A stretch of DNA of 64,000 bases, from assembly GCF_001660705.2 (NCBI RefSeq), contig NZ_LYBV02000035.1, positions 62,001 through 126,000 of the forward strand, written 5' to 3'. The stretch is from Saccharicrinis aurantiacus. GTDB taxonomy: Bacteria; Bacteroidota; Bacteroidia; Bacteroidales; Marinilabiliaceae. Below the pieces are notes generated by a model that did no database searches, was not told where the DNA came from, and saw nothing but the letters and a program-made list of their open reading frames with translations. The position numbers and the translations under genes are program-made. Shown piece after piece: positions 24,880-33,836 of this stretch (positions within the stretch are counted from its first letter, which is position 1; every line of letters begins with the position of its first letter).

Positions 24880-27800
24880 TTGCGTTTAAATACCTTACTT
24901 ATCTTATTAATAATGTATTTGGTGAAACCAAAGTACAGGGTAATAAACAGTGTTATGTTCAAAAACCAAATAATAATAGTATTCATTACTAATGTATCTA
25001 CTTTTAAATTACCAAACCTTTTAAATGGACTTAAGAAATGTGCTTTAATAAAGCCAGGTTCAGGCTCTTTGTAAATAGGATCAGATTTCTGAATTAATCT
25101 ATTTTTATGCTCAATAATTTTATTGGTGAAAATATCATTACTGTTTGTTACAAATCGATTCAATTCAGTATTGGTATAATCTCTTTTAAGTTTATTAAAA
25201 TCTTCTATTGACGAAGCCTTAATAATATCTTTCCTTTTTTGATCGAGAACAATATCTGTATTATTAAAAAGTCGTTTATAGAAACCTTTTTTCCTCTCTA
25301 AGTAATCATTAACTGAGGCTGAGACTTCGCTATTATAATCATCAGTATTAAGTAGAGAAATAAAATTTGATTCAGTCTTTGATTTTTTTTCCTCTTTTAT
25401 AATTTCATCCTGTATCAAGCTTAATATAGAGCCTAATAATTGCGTGTTTTTATTTGTATATGCTTTATCAGCTGCAGTTACTTTAGCTTCTAACAAAGGA
25501 ATCCAAAACTCTTTTTTAAATTGTGCTTTGCTTTTAATTTTATCGTAAACATAAAAGTTTCTTTCATACTTATTGTTAATGAATTGATCAACACTTAATG
25601 CTTCAAAAGCCCATCGAGCAGTTATAATCTCACCAAACCAAGGTACAATATCAGGATCTGATAGTTTAGGATTTAGCTTATCGTAGCTAATAAAAACTCC
25701 GGATAAAATGATTTGGGGTATTATTAAAAAAGGAATCGTAATGTAAATATTAACGGCATTTTTAAAGCTATCTGAAATGTTTAACCCAAGTAAATTGGCG
25801 AAAATAGAACAGCTAAAAAGTATAATCCAATATTCCCAGAATAGTCCTTTGAGCTCGATAATTGAATTTCCTACAACAACAAATAGTAAAGTTTGAATAG
25901 CAGAGATGATACTTAAGATGAACACCTTTGAAAGGAGATAACTTAGGCGACTTAGGTTCAGGAATTTCTCTCGTTTCAGTATTTTTTTGTCGCGAATAAT
26001 TTCTTCGGCACTAACCGTAAGACCAACAAATATGGCAATAATAACAGCCATTATTATATATACTATAATATTGGGGTTGTTTTGAAATACATAGGAACTA
26101 TCAGTAGTTTCATCTATGTTATAGTATTTTATTATTGTGGCTAGTATTACTGCTAGTATAGGTGTTTCTATTAGGTTAATTAGTAAATACTGTGTGTTTG
26201 AAATTTTTGATAATACATCGCGCTTAACGAATACTAGAAATTGCTTCAGTTTATTCGGAATCTTAAAAGATATAGATGGGAGTACAACAGATTTATTATC
26301 GCTCTGTTTTTGTAGTTTGGACTTAAATAAATCATACCACTCCTGGGGTTCCCGCTTTCTTTTCTGCGTAAAACTTCCATATTCATCAACAACATTAGCC
26401 GATATAATATTTAGAATCTGCTCTGGGTTTACATTACCACATTTGCTACATTCATTTTCTTCGCGGTTAGCCAGGTTTATGTTCGATTTGAAGTAATTTA
26501 TACTTTCAATAGGGTCGCCTTCGTAGGCGAGATAACCACCCGTATCAACTACTAAAAGCTGATTAAACATTTTAAAAATATCGCTTGAAGGTTGGTGTAT
26601 AACTACAAATACTAATTTCCCTTTTAAGCTTAACTCTTTTAATAAGTCGATAATGTTTTCCGAGTCTCTTGAGGATAGACCCGATGTTGGTTCGTCCAGA
26701 AAAAGAACTGCAGGTTCCCTTATTAGTTCAAGAGCTATGTTTAATCGTTTGCGTTGACCACCACTAATCTTTTTATTAAGAGGAGACCCAACAACCATGT
26801 CCTTGGTTTCAAACAATCCAAGGGAGTTTAATAGGTTTAATACTTTTTTCTTAATGTGAAACTCCGAATAACTATCAAAACAAAGTTTGGCGTTGTAGTA
26901 TAAATTCTGATAAACAGTTAATTCCTCCATTAAAAGATCATCCTGAGAGACATATCCTATTAAACCATTTACCTTTTCTTTTTCTTTATTGATATCAATT
27001 CCGCTAATTGACACCGTTCCTGATTGAGGTGAATTAATGCCACTCAGAACATTTATCAATGTACTTTTACCGGCGCCGCTACTGCCCATTATACCAACAA
27101 GATTGCCACATTCGGCTTGAAATGACATCTTTTGTATCCCATTATTATTGTTGGGATATAGGTAGCTTATATCTTTTGCCTCAAAATTAAATGATTGATG
27201 AAGGTTATCTGTGTTAAATTTATTTACGATATCACTATAGTAAATAGGTTCAAGGTTTTTAACTCTAACAGAACTACCTGGTTTTATTACATGAATCCTA
27301 TCAGAATTAGCTAATTGCCCATTAATGGTAAGTTCAGTTCCTTGCTCTGCTTTAAGTAGAAATACATTACCCGATGTAATATTAGCAACTTGAATTTCAC
27401 TTTGTAGTAGGCTTATGTTTAGATGCTTGGAATGTTTGAATTTGGAGTAATCTAATTTGTTAACTAACAGTATGTTTTTATTGTCGAAGGGATTGCTAAA
27501 ATCATCAATAACAAAATGTTCAATGAGTAGAAATTCCTCATTACTAATATTAAAAGATTCGGATACTGTTTTTATAAAATCCCTTTCGTAACTACTGATA
27601 TCAATTCCTTTTTTAAGAAATTCAATTAGTCTTATTGTTACAATAAGTTTCTGAAAGTGAGTAAGTTCTTTATTAATAGCTTTTGCTATACGTAAAGCTT
27701 TAACCGAGTTGGCAGTTAAACTCGGTTTAAGTGGATCTTTTTTTTGGAGTCGCTCTAATTTTGCAGCATGAACTAGATAGTGTTTCTCATAAAGTCTAAG

Positions 27801-27938
27801 ATACTCTTTAGTTGTGCTACTATTAAGTTGATTATTAAGAAATACTTTTACGATTTCGCGCCTTTGGTTATTTTCTTTATTCGGGAATGCAATTAAAGCA
27901 AATAACTGTACTAAAGCCTTTAATATTTCTTCACTCAT
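24876..27938 (-). CDS. ABCG-like ABC transporter, fused ATPase and ABC-2 permease with extra N-terminal domain
   Basis: A 1020-residue fusion. Residues 1-180 are helical and resemble a TerB-like tellurite-resistance domain (LVQLFALIAFPNKENNQRRE). Residues 185-235 form a small strand-rich region (LLKAEQGTELTINGQ, GSSVRVKNLEPIYYSD). The ATPase follows, with Walker A GSSGAGKST at about 286, signature ISGGQRKR at about 390, and Walker B VLFLDEPTSGLSS at about 411. A Cys pair, CSKCG, sits in the linker near 500. The C-terminal half holds six transmembrane segments with a long hydrophilic insertion (about 770-960) before the last pair. The substrate is unknown. It may be cotranscribed with nothing; the neighbour upstream is a small secreted protein gene on the same strand. 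Confidence 0.88.
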   Translation of the reverse strand: MSEEILKALVQLFALIAFPNKENNQRREIVKVFLNNQLNSSTTKEYLRLYEKHYLVHAAKLERLQKKDPLKPSLTANSVKALRIAKAINKELTHFQKLIVTIRLIEFLKKGIDISSYERDFIKTVSESFNISNEEFLLIEHFVIDDFSNPFDNKNILLVNKLDYSKFKHSKHLNISLLQSEIQVANITSGNVFLLKAEQGTELTINGQLANSDRIHVIKPGSSVRVKNLEPIYYSDIVNKFNTDNLHQSFNFEAKDISYLYPNNNNGIQKMSFQAECGNLVGIMGSSGAGKSTLINVLSGINSPQSGTVSISGIDINKEKEKVNGLIGYVSQDDLLMEELTVYQNLYYNAKLCFDSYSEFHIKKKVLNLLNSLGLFETKDMVVGSPLNKKISGGQRKRLNIALELIREPAVLFLDEPTSGLSSRDSENIIDLLKELSLKGKLVFVVIHQPSSDIFKMFNQLLVVDTGGYLAYEGDPIESINYFKSNINLANREENECSKCGNVNPEQILNIISANVVDEYGSFTQKRKREPQEWYDLFKSKLQKQSDNKSVVLPSISFKIPNKLKQFLVFVKRDVLSKISNTQYLLINLIETPILAVILATIIKYYNIDETTDSSYVFQNNPNIIVYIIMAVIIAIFVGLTVSAEEIIRDKKILKREKFLNLSRLSYLLSKVFILSIISAIQTLLFVVVGNSIIELKGLFWEYWIILFSCSIFANLLGLNISDSFKNAVNIYITIPFLIIPQIILSGVFISYDKLNPKLSDPDIVPWFGEIITARWAFEALSVDQFINNKYERNFYVYDKIKSKAQFKKEFWIPLLEAKVTAADKAYTNKNTQLLGSILSLIQDEIIKEEKKSKTESNFISLLNTDDYNSEVSASVNDYLERKKGFYKRLFNNTDIVLDQKRKDIIKASSIEDFNKLKRDYTNTELNRFVTNSNDIFTNKIIEHKNRLIQKSDPIYKEPEPGFIKAHFLSPFKRFGNLKVDTLVMNTIIIWFLNITLFITLYFGFTKYIINKISKVFKRN

Positions 27939-27992
27939 TCAAAATTATTCTAAAACCCTTTTGATTTACCAAGTGGCAAATAATGCTGTTAT

Positions 27993-28424
27993 TTATTCTT
28001 CATCTAATTTTTGGAAACCAATATACAATAAAGCCATTCCTGATGATTTTTGAGATTCATCAAGTCTTGCTTCAATAATACATTCCATTGAACCAGCCAT
28101 TTTAAAATCCCAATACTTGGCATTTTGATAATCTGAATTTGAAAATAATAAGTTATGATTGGTATCGTAAACTGAAAATAAAATTGGCTCTTCTGAGGCC
28201 GAACATGCCGAAATGCGGTAAACACTTCCGCTTAAGAATGTAGTTTTAAATTCGGCTACTTCATCACCAGTTAAGAATGCTTGTAAGGGTTGACTATTTA
28301 AAATGAAATCTGAACTAATTTGTTCTTTACAGGCTTTAAAAGGGTCGTCTTGGCTATTGATATTCGATATGGGTAGTAAAAAAAATGCTACCGTTAATAT
28401 TAATAATGAAATGGATTTTTTCAT
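27993..28424 (-). CDS. Secreted hypothetical protein
   Basis: A 143-residue protein with a signal peptide (residues 1-24, ending NINSQ). The remainder reads like a small beta-sandwich: VYRISACSASEEPILFSVYDTNHNLLFSNSDY and MECIIEARLDESQKSSGMALLYIGFQ, with three cysteines. I do not recognise a named family. It lies 54 bp upstream of the ABCG-like gene on the same strand, so the two may form an operon, and it could be a periplasmic partner of the transporter. That is inference. Confidence 0.7.
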   Translation of the reverse strand: MKKSISLLILTVAFFLLPISNINSQDDPFKACKEQISSDFILNSQPLQAFLTGDEVAEFKTTFLSGSVYRISACSASEEPILFSVYDTNHNLLFSNSDYQNAKYWDFKMAGSMECIIEARLDESQKSSGMALLYIGFQKLDEE

Positions 28425-28693
28425 AATTATTTGATTTTAGCTTCATTTATAAAGTTGTTTTATTCTTTATAAATGAGGCATTTGATTAATCAGTATTTAG
28501 TTATTTATTAAAAGTTCGTTGGGTTATAAATCATTCATTGAAATGAAAATAATAGCCCAATAAATCAAAATCTAAATTAGAAAATATTTATGAATATGCT
28601 ATGGTAAAACTCTTAACCTGACTAATTTTATCTTTTTTATTGATAAAATAACTCATATTTGCGATTTGAACTAATAAGTAAACTATAAGAACA

Positions 28694-30826
28694 ATGAATA
28701 AAAAACTCTTAATAATACCATTATTAATACTGGCATTTCTTGTTAATGCGCAGAATAGTAAAAAGTTAGATTTAGAGGATGTTATTTCTGGCGGTAAGAA
28801 TTATGCTCAATTCAGGCCAGAATATAAAAAGTATAGTTTTTTAGGAACATCTGATATTATTACACGAAATTCAGGAGATACAATTTACAAGGTTTCTAAA
28901 GGGATTGAATCAATCTTGGTTACTAAGGCCAAAATTAACGAGGCTTTATCATCTCATAATATTGAAGAAAATACCTTATGGAATATTTCGTGGTTATCCA
29001 ATTCTGTACTCTGGAATAAAGTTAAAGGAGGATTGTATGCCTATAATATTGAGAGTAATAAAATAGAATTTGTAATTAAACTTGATTATGACATCAAAGT
29101 TTATGATTTTAATGAAGAGAGTAGGTTATTGGCTTATGTTTTAAATGATGATTTATATATTTCAAATAGTAAAAATGAGCATCAATTAATATTAGAGGCA
29201 GGTGCCGATAACCGAGTGATAGGTCAATCGGTTCATAGAAATGAGTTTGGTATTACTAACGGTCTTTTCTGGTCTAATAAAGGAACCAAATTGGCATTTT
29301 ACGATATGGATGAATCTATGGTAACAGATTATCCTCTTGTTGATATTACAACTCGTGTCGCCAGCGAGAAAGATATTAAATATCCAATGGCAGGGATGAA
29401 AAGTCATCATGTAAAAGTTGGAGTTTATGATACTGCTACAAAAGAGATCTCTTATTTATCAACAGGAGAGCCAAAAGAAAAATATTTAACTAATGTAAGT
29501 TGGTCATTCGATGATACTAACATTCTATTAGCTGAATTAAATAGAGGACAAAATCACATGGAGCTAGTAAAGTACGATGCATCCACTGGAGATAAAATTG
29601 CTATGTTATTTGACGAGAAGAGTACTAAATGGGTTGAGCCTGAACATCCGGCTTATAGTTATTCTAAAGATCGTTTTATTTGGCAAAGTGAGCGCGATGG
29701 TTATAACCATTTGTATATTTATAATACTCAAGGAAAATTGATAAAGCAATTAACCAAAGGAGATTGGGTTGTTACAAAATTCTGTGGCTTGGATAGCAAT
29801 AATAAGTATGCTTATTTTGAAGGTACAAAAGATGGTTCTTTAGATCGAAATTTGTATAAAGTATCTCTTTCATCAGAAAAGATCACTAAGCTTTCATCTG
29901 TAAGTGCATACCATAGTTTTAGTTTGAGTAATTCAAAGAACTGGGCAATTGATATGTATTCAAATCAAAATACACCACGTGTTATAGGTTTGTTAAATAC
30001 TAAAAATAGCAAGTTTACAGAATTGTTTAGAGCTGAAAATCCTTATGAGGGCTATGAGATTGGACAAGTAAAGTTAACTTCGATTAAGGCCGCAGATGGA
30101 AAAACTGATTTAAATGGTAGAATTATTTTGCCTCCTAATTTTGATGCATCAAAGAAATATCCGGTAGTTGTATATGTGTATGGCGGACCACATGCGCAAT
30201 TGGTAACAAATACCTGGTTGGGCGGAGCTCGTGCTTGGCAGTTGTTAATGGCTCAAAAGGGTTATATTGCATTCACCATGGATAATAGAGGAACTCCGTA
30301 TAGAGGAACTGAATTTGAGCAAGCCATACACCGTAGACTGGGCGAAATAGAGGCTGCAGATCAAATGGAAGGAATTAAGTATTTAAAGTCTTTACCTTAT
30401 GTAGATTCTGAGAGAATTGGAGTGCATGGTTGGAGTTTTGGTGGCTTCATGACAATCAATTTAATGGAAAAGTTTCCAGATGTGTTTAAAGTAGGTGTTT
30501 CTGGAGGTCCTGTTACTGATTGGAAATATTACGAAGTAATGTACGGAGAGCGTTATATGGATTCTCCTGAAGAAAATCCTGAAGGATATGCAAAGAGTAA
30601 TTTAAATACCAGGGTTGAATCTATTGAAGGTCGCTTATTAGTAATTCATGGTGCAATTGACCCAACGGTTGTATGGCAACATAGTTTATATTTTATAGAG
30701 GAGTGTATAAAAAAACGAGTTCAAGTAGATTATTTTGTTTATCCAACACACGAGCATAATGTTCTTGGTCCGGATAGGGTTCACTTGATGGAAAAAGTAA
30801 CACGATATTTTGATGATTTTTTATAG
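28694..30826 (+). CDS. Dipeptidyl peptidase IV (S9 family peptidase)
   Basis: A 710-residue exported serine peptidase that removes X-Pro or X-Ala dipeptides from peptide N-termini. Residues 1-19 are a signal peptide (LLILAFLVNAQ). The N-terminal eight-bladed propeller covers about 40-450. The catalytic alpha/beta-hydrolase domain shows Ser581 in HGWSFGGFM, Asp656 in HGAIDPTVVW, and His688 in THEHNV. YVYGGPHAQ supplies the oxyanion-hole region. The length matches Bacteroidota DPP IV (about 720). It lies in the periplasm or outer membrane and helps use peptides. Confidence 0.94.
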   Translation: MNKKLLIIPLLILAFLVNAQNSKKLDLEDVISGGKNYAQFRPEYKKYSFLGTSDIITRNSGDTIYKVSKGIESILVTKAKINEALSSHNIEENTLWNISWLSNSVLWNKVKGGLYAYNIESNKIEFVIKLDYDIKVYDFNEESRLLAYVLNDDLYISNSKNEHQLILEAGADNRVIGQSVHRNEFGITNGLFWSNKGTKLAFYDMDESMVTDYPLVDITTRVASEKDIKYPMAGMKSHHVKVGVYDTATKEISYLSTGEPKEKYLTNVSWSFDDTNILLAELNRGQNHMELVKYDASTGDKIAMLFDEKSTKWVEPEHPAYSYSKDRFIWQSERDGYNHLYIYNTQGKLIKQLTKGDWVVTKFCGLDSNNKYAYFEGTKDGSLDRNLYKVSLSSEKITKLSSVSAYHSFSLSNSKNWAIDMYSNQNTPRVIGLLNTKNSKFTELFRAENPYEGYEIGQVKLTSIKAADGKTDLNGRIILPPNFDASKKYPVVVYVYGGPHAQLVTNTWLGGARAWQLLMAQKGYIAFTMDNRGTPYRGTEFEQAIHRRLGEIEAADQMEGIKYLKSLPYVDSERIGVHGWSFGGFMTINLMEKFPDVFKVGVSGGPVTDWKYYEVMYGERYMDSPEENPEGYAKSNLNTRVESIEGRLLVIHGAIDPTVVWQHSLYFIEECIKKRVQVDYFVYPTHEHNVLGPDRVHLMEKVTRYFDDFL

Positions 30827-30862
30827 CGTAAAGTACTAAATTATCATACAAATGTTTTAATT

Positions 30863-30894
30863 TGCCTGCTTTGATGACTCAAGGCAGGCATTTT
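30863..30894 (+). terminator. Terminator of the DPP IV gene
   Basis: TGCCTGCTTTGA pairs with TCAAGGCAGGCA around TGAC, followed by TTTT. Confidence 0.85.
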
Positions 30895-30919
30895 CATTTA
30901 TTAGATTAATTAAAGAATC

Positions 30920-31732
30920 ATGAAACTAATTACAAGCAGCACTATATTTTCACTTCTAGCCCTACTAATATTCACTTCTTGTGGTCCTAATCCAACAGAA
31001 GAAGCCATGAAAAAATACAATAAGGCTGTCTCTTTATTTCAGGATGGATCTTATAATAGTGCTAAATTGGTTATTGATACCTTGCTTGTTGATTACGAAT
31101 CGGAAATTGAATATGTTGTTAAGGCAGAAAACTTACTGCGTGAAATTAAAATTGATGAACAAAAAAGGAATTTACTATTTCTTGATACCGCTTTGCAAGA
31201 GCAACAAGTTATTTTAGATAAGTTGATGAAAAATTTTACCATATCTAAGGAATACGGATCGAAAGAAGTACTAATCCATAAGCGACAAAAGCCGCAAAAC
31301 TCTTACAATAGAATATATTTACGAGCCCATCTGGACTACAAGGGGAACTTTTATATTTCGAGCCGATACTCTGGTGACCATTATATAAATCACAACCAAA
31401 TTAGAGTTTATAATCAAGGACAGAGTGTAATTAGTTCTGAAGTTTCTCCTGATGGCTTTAATAACCGAAAATTTGAAGATAGTGGTTCATTTTGGGAAGT
31501 GGTGAATTATAAAGATGGTAAAGACAACGGAATAATTGATTTTATTGCACAAAATACTGATAAACCTTTAAAAGCAGTTTTAATAGGGAAGGAGCATTCT
31601 TATATTGTTCTTGAGAAATTCGATAAAGAAGCCATTAGAGATGGCTATGAGATATCATTCGTTCTAAAAGAGATAGCGAGTATTAAGGAGCAAATTAGTA
31701 ATGTAAATACGGAGTTAAAGAGGTTAATGTAG
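30920..31732 (+). CDS. Hypothetical lipoprotein with N-terminal repeat helices
   Basis: A 270-residue protein with a lipoprotein signal (lipobox TSC, Cys21 in IFTSCGPNP). Residues 25-90 read like a TPR-type helix pair (AMKKYNKAVSLFQDGSYNSAKLVIDTLLVDYE), then a coiled-coil-like stretch. The C-terminal half is strand-rich (NRIYLRAHLDYKGNFYISSRYSGDHYIN) and ends in another helix (EIASIKEQISNVNTELKRLM). It resembles unnamed Bacteroidota lipoproteins. No function is assigned. Confidence 0.75.
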   Translation: MKLITSSTIFSLLALLIFTSCGPNPTEEAMKKYNKAVSLFQDGSYNSAKLVIDTLLVDYESEIEYVVKAENLLREIKIDEQKRNLLFLDTALQEQQVILDKLMKNFTISKEYGSKEVLIHKRQKPQNSYNRIYLRAHLDYKGNFYISSRYSGDHYINHNQIRVYNQGQSVISSEVSPDGFNNRKFEDSGSFWEVVNYKDGKDNGIIDFIAQNTDKPLKAVLIGKEHSYIVLEKFDKEAIRDGYEISFVLKEIASIKEQISNVNTELKRLM

Positions 31733-31843
31733 AATTTCGTAATTTAAAGTTATAACTTAATCAAAAAAAAAAAACTCTTAAAAAAAATGGTTATATTTTT
31801 AAACTAGAAATATGTTTTTCGCATAGTTTAAAATAAGGAACCA

Positions 31844-32827
31844 ATGTCCTATTCTAAAATACTATTAGTTAGTCTAATTATACTGATTCAAAGTTTTAGT
31901 GTAAATGCTCAAATAAACTCCCTTGATCATTACAAAGAAATTAATCAGAATAATACTGCAGAGGTAATACATTTTAATGATACCATTAATGTATTCAATG
32001 GCTACAATGTTGAGTTTAACATCTTTGATAATGATGTTATTCCTGAAGATACAGTTTTAGTAACGGAGTTAATTAACCCAAATGATCTTTATGGAGTTAT
32101 AGATGATTTAGGAGATGGCAATTTTAGATATCAATCAATTGCAGATAATAAATGCCTTGAAGAATCTATAATCTGTAGAATATGTGATCGTTCGGATAAT
32201 TGTCAAGAATCGCTAATATATTTTATTGTCACGTTGATTGATTCAGACGGAGATAATATACCCGATTATATTGAACAGGAGTATTGGAATACTGATGGAG
32301 ATGATTTTCCTGATTATGGGGATACAGATTCTGATGGAGATGGAATACCTGATTTGATAGAAGGTGGAATCGAAGATCCTTGTAATTTCGATCCTAATAT
32401 TTATCCTTTAGATACCAATGGAGATGGGATTCACGATTATAGAAATTTAGATTCTGATGGAGATGGTATTCCAGATTCGGTAGAAGGGATTGAAGATTGC
32501 GATGGTGATGGAATACCTAATTACAGAGACTACTATGATGATTGCGCCTCGCGATTGGCGGCTGTTGAAACTTTTTCTCCCAATAGAGATGGTATAAACG
32601 ATTATTTCACAATTAAAGGTCTGGCTGATTTTCCTGATAATGAATTATTTGTTTACAATCGTTGGGGCGGAAGAGTTTATTATATGCAAAACTATAATAA
32701 TCAGTGGGATGGTACATCTCAAGAGTCGGGGATAGGTACATCGGATTTACCAGAGGGTACATACTTTTATGTATTAAAACTAGTTAATAACCAAGTAATA
32801 AAAGGCACAGTCTTTTTAAAGCGATAA
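31844..32827 (+). CDS. Type IX-secreted protein with calcium-binding repeats and gliding-type C-terminal sorting domain
   Basis: A 327-residue exported protein. Signal peptide 1-23. Residues 60-130 look like a cadherin-like/Ig-like repeat (NVEFNIFDNDVIPEDTVLV). Residues 135-235 hold several thrombospondin type 3-like Ca-binding repeats of the DSDGDGIPD type. The C-terminal 85 residues form the gliding-motility-associated (CHU_C, type B) sorting domain: VETFSPNRDGINDYFTIKG, FVYNRWGGRVYYMQNYNNQWDG, LPEGTYFYVLKL. It should be exported through the type IX system and kept at the surface. It is first of a module with the PorP/SprF gene 5 bp behind. Confidence 0.92.
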   Translation: MSYSKILLVSLIILIQSFSVNAQINSLDHYKEINQNNTAEVIHFNDTINVFNGYNVEFNIFDNDVIPEDTVLVTELINPNDLYGVIDDLGDGNFRYQSIADNKCLEESIICRICDRSDNCQESLIYFIVTLIDSDGDNIPDYIEQEYWNTDGDDFPDYGDTDSDGDGIPDLIEGGIEDPCNFDPNIYPLDTNGDGIHDYRNLDSDGDGIPDSVEGIEDCDGDGIPNYRDYYDDCASRLAAVETFSPNRDGINDYFTIKGLADFPDNELFVYNRWGGRVYYMQNYNNQWDGTSQESGIGTSDLPEGTYFYVLKLVNNQVIKGTVFLKR

Positions 32828-32832
32828 GAAGG

Positions 32833-33759
32833 ATGAATAAAAGAACTTTATACAGCTTAATAGTATTTGTGCTTCTAACCATACTCGTTAGTCCAAAAAG
32901 TAGAGCACAACAAGATCCCATGTACAGTCAGTATATGTTTAATACTTTGCCTATTAATCCTGCGTATGCAGGTAGTAGAGAAATGTTAAGTGCTCTATTG
33001 TTAGGGCGTCAACAATGGGTTGGCTTTGATGGAGCACCAAATACAGCCACTTTTTCTATCCACTCCCCTTTGTATAAAGGCTTGGCCGGGGGAACCTCAA
33101 TAATTTATGATACTTATGGTCCTGTAAAAAACACAACTTTTAATATTGATTTTGCATACCATTTAAAAACAGGTGAGCATTCGAAGTTGTCGTTTGGAAT
33201 TAATGGAACTGCAAATTTTTATACCGTTGATTATACGCATTTAACTAAGCAAACGGCAATGGATGATGCCTACTTAAATGCAGTTCAGCAAGAGTGGTTG
33301 CCCAATGTTGGTTTTGGCTTGTATTTTTATGCTCCCAATTACTATGTTGGTTTATCTTCTCCTCGAATTATTGAAAATACTTACGACTCAGACTCCGATA
33401 GTGAATCAAAAGAAGTGAGACACTATTATGCAATGGCAGGTTATGTGTATCATTTATCAGAAACCTTTGTTTTACGTCCTTCTTTATTAGTACGTGCTTC
33501 AGAAGGTGGCCCATTTAATTTTGATTTCAATTTATATGCAATATTTTACGATAAACTATGGCTTGGAGCAATGTATCGATTAGATAGTGCTTATGGTGCA
33601 GCGGTGCAATATCAGATAAGCCCCCAAGTTAAGGTTGGCTATGCATACGATATGAGTACGAATGAGCTAAGTTCATACCATAGTGGATCTCATGAATTAA
33701 TGATAAGCTACGATTTCAATTTTAATAGAACCAAGATTTATAATCCGAGGTATTTCTAG
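32833..33759 (+). CDS. PorP/SprF-family type IX secretion system outer-membrane protein
   Basis: A 308-residue outer-membrane protein. Signal peptide 1-25. The family start QQDPMYSQYMFNTLPINPAYAGSRE lies directly after it, and the rest alternates aromatic strands with repeats such as SLLVRASEGGPFNFDFNLYAIFYDKLWLGAMYR, KVGYAYDMSTNELSSYHSGSHELMISY. PorP/SprF proteins assist type IX substrates with CHU_C-type domains to attach at the cell surface. The pairing with the upstream sorting-domain gene is the usual one. Confidence 0.94.
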   Translation: MNKRTLYSLIVFVLLTILVSPKSRAQQDPMYSQYMFNTLPINPAYAGSREMLSALLLGRQQWVGFDGAPNTATFSIHSPLYKGLAGGTSIIYDTYGPVKNTTFNIDFAYHLKTGEHSKLSFGINGTANFYTVDYTHLTKQTAMDDAYLNAVQQEWLPNVGFGLYFYAPNYYVGLSSPRIIENTYDSDSDSESKEVRHYYAMAGYVYHLSETFVLRPSLLVRASEGGPFNFDFNLYAIFYDKLWLGAMYRLDSAYGAAVQYQISPQVKVGYAYDMSTNELSSYHSGSHELMISYDFNFNRTKIYNPRYF

Positions 33760-33836
33760 TTTTTTTAAACATTAAAAATTGGTAGGGTATTGAGTAATTC
33801 TTATAGAAGTAATTAATTGACTAGAATTCTAATTCC

